Below are positions 63,456-64,000 of a stretch of DNA of 64,000 bases, piece after piece. A program made the position numbers and the translations under genes. Source of the DNA: Fulvivirgaceae bacterium JP3-4 (GTDB lineage Bacteria > Bacteroidota > Bacteroidia > Cytophagales > Cyclobacteriaceae). Numbering within the stretch: the first letter of the stretch is position 1; every line of letters starts with the position of its first letter. The stretch is from positions 2,852,001 to 2,916,000 of the forward strand of contig JARKND010000001.1 of assembly GCA_029309925.1 (NCBI GenBank), read 5' to 3'. The notes under the pieces were generated by a model. It was not told where the DNA came from and did not search any database. It worked only from the letters and a program-made list of their open reading frames with translations.

Positions 63456-63947
63456 CTAGTTCATTTCAATCCTGATGCTGTCGAAATGAAGCGCATTTGG
63501 CGGCAGGTCGAGTCTGATCTGGTCACCAGTAATCGAAAGACGAGGATCAAAATCATTCTGGTCCGCCTGATAAGGAGAAAACTGTCCTACAGCTTTACTT
63601 TGAAACAAATGTCCTGCTATAAAATCGTGGTCATCTGCAGATTTTGCCACGGGCTGACTGATCAGCTTCTTATTGAGATCAATATTCAGAAATTTCAACA
63701 TGCCCGTGGTGTCACATTCCACAAAGCTCAATAAATAGTTGTCAGGTTCGTCCGTGTAGAATACTTTAACCTGATCATTTACTTTCCCGTCTACAAACAC
63801 TGTCGCGTTCATGGGTTTGCCGAAATGTCTCGCAGATCCGGTTACCCATTTTAGAATGATTGGGTGATCTATTGAAGTGAACCCGACAGCAAGGGCAAGG
63901 AGTGCCAGCAATGCAACGAGCGCGAAGGCTAATGTTCGGAGTTTCAT
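63456..63947 (-). CDS. Hypothetical membrane-anchored or secreted protein
   Basis: A 163-residue protein starting with a hydrophobic segment (LAFALVALLALLALAVGF, about 5-22) that could be a signal anchor. The mature part is beta-rich (NATVFVDGKVNDQVKVFY, YLLSFVECDTTGMLKFLN, GDQIRLDLPPNALHFDSIRI). No family is recognised. The ATG at 63947 is chosen; a TTG at 63986 keeps the frame open. It lies near the right edge with no further gene visible beyond it. Confidence 0.65.
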   Translation of the reverse strand: MKLRTLAFALVALLALLALAVGFTSIDHPIILKWVTGSARHFGKPMNATVFVDGKVNDQVKVFYTDEPDNYLLSFVECDTTGMLKFLNIDLNKKLISQPVAKSADDHDFIAGHLFQSKAVGQFSPYQADQNDFDPRLSITGDQIRLDLPPNALHFDSIRIEMN

Positions 63948-64000
63948 CAGGTGGAACAACGGTTTGGCTATCGGGACATTTTGCAATCCCTTAAATAAAG

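Overview
The window looks like chromosomal DNA of a free-living Bacteroidota bacterium, most likely order Cytophagales. The reasons are: a giant secreted protein with a type IX secretion (T9SS) sorting domain; promoters of the Bacteroidota form TTG-N(18-21)-TAnnTTTG (clearest upstream of the cold shock gene); few Shine-Dalgarno sites; a Reg_prop/Y_Y_Y sensor; LytS/LytR-type regulators; KGG stress proteins; a GT4-type glycogen synthase beside GH57 enzymes; and an ECF sigma factor paired with a TM-plus-beta-barrel protein. No rRNA, tRNA, CRISPR array or intact transposase was seen. Genus placement is inference only.

1-10.7 kb: alpha-glucan and stress block. A truncated treZ diverges from an operon of GH57 protein, glgX and malQ. 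Then come a double-domain universal stress protein, a cold shock protein, an OsmC/Ohr-type protein, and a glycogen synthase-like GT4 overlapping a second GH57 gene. The two GH57 paralogues differ at the catalytic nucleophile: one has Glu, the other Asn.

10.7-21 kb: a secreted unknown, a VWA protein, a LytS/LytR-type two-component pair, two KGG-repeat stress proteins, an alpha/beta hydrolase translationally coupled to an exported NIF3-like protein, a PhoD-like lipoprotein and a surface-repeat protein.

21-31 kb: a 0.7 kb non-coding stretch with two copies of a REP-like paired inverted-repeat element, a 2345-residue T9SS multidomain esterase, and an operon of ECF sigma factor, putative dual-membrane-spanning anti-sigma factor (Dma-like) and a small SpoIIAA-like protein.

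31-46 kb: SDR and Rieske/DAO oxidoreductases facing a second DAO, a histone H1-like protein with a zincless Fpg/Nei glycosylase, a CheY-like regulator and PAS kinase, DUF2911, a long acyl-CoA dehydrogenase/oxidase with an MFS exporter, an amt-glnK nitrogen operon, and an M48 lipoprotein protease.

46-64 kb: a Reg_prop sensor without an ATPase domain, YceI, PEBP, DUF2200, an FtsX/MacB-type permease, two DHFR-like reductases, and a run of lineage-specific lipoproteins and membrane proteins, including one gene that appears broken by a stop codon and a frameshift.

The most unusual pattern is four intergenic arrays of exactly 7-nt degenerate repeats. Each has a different unit sequence and each touches or lies within 4 nt of a stop codon (5645-5686, 21071-21105, 31376-31468, 44542-44640).
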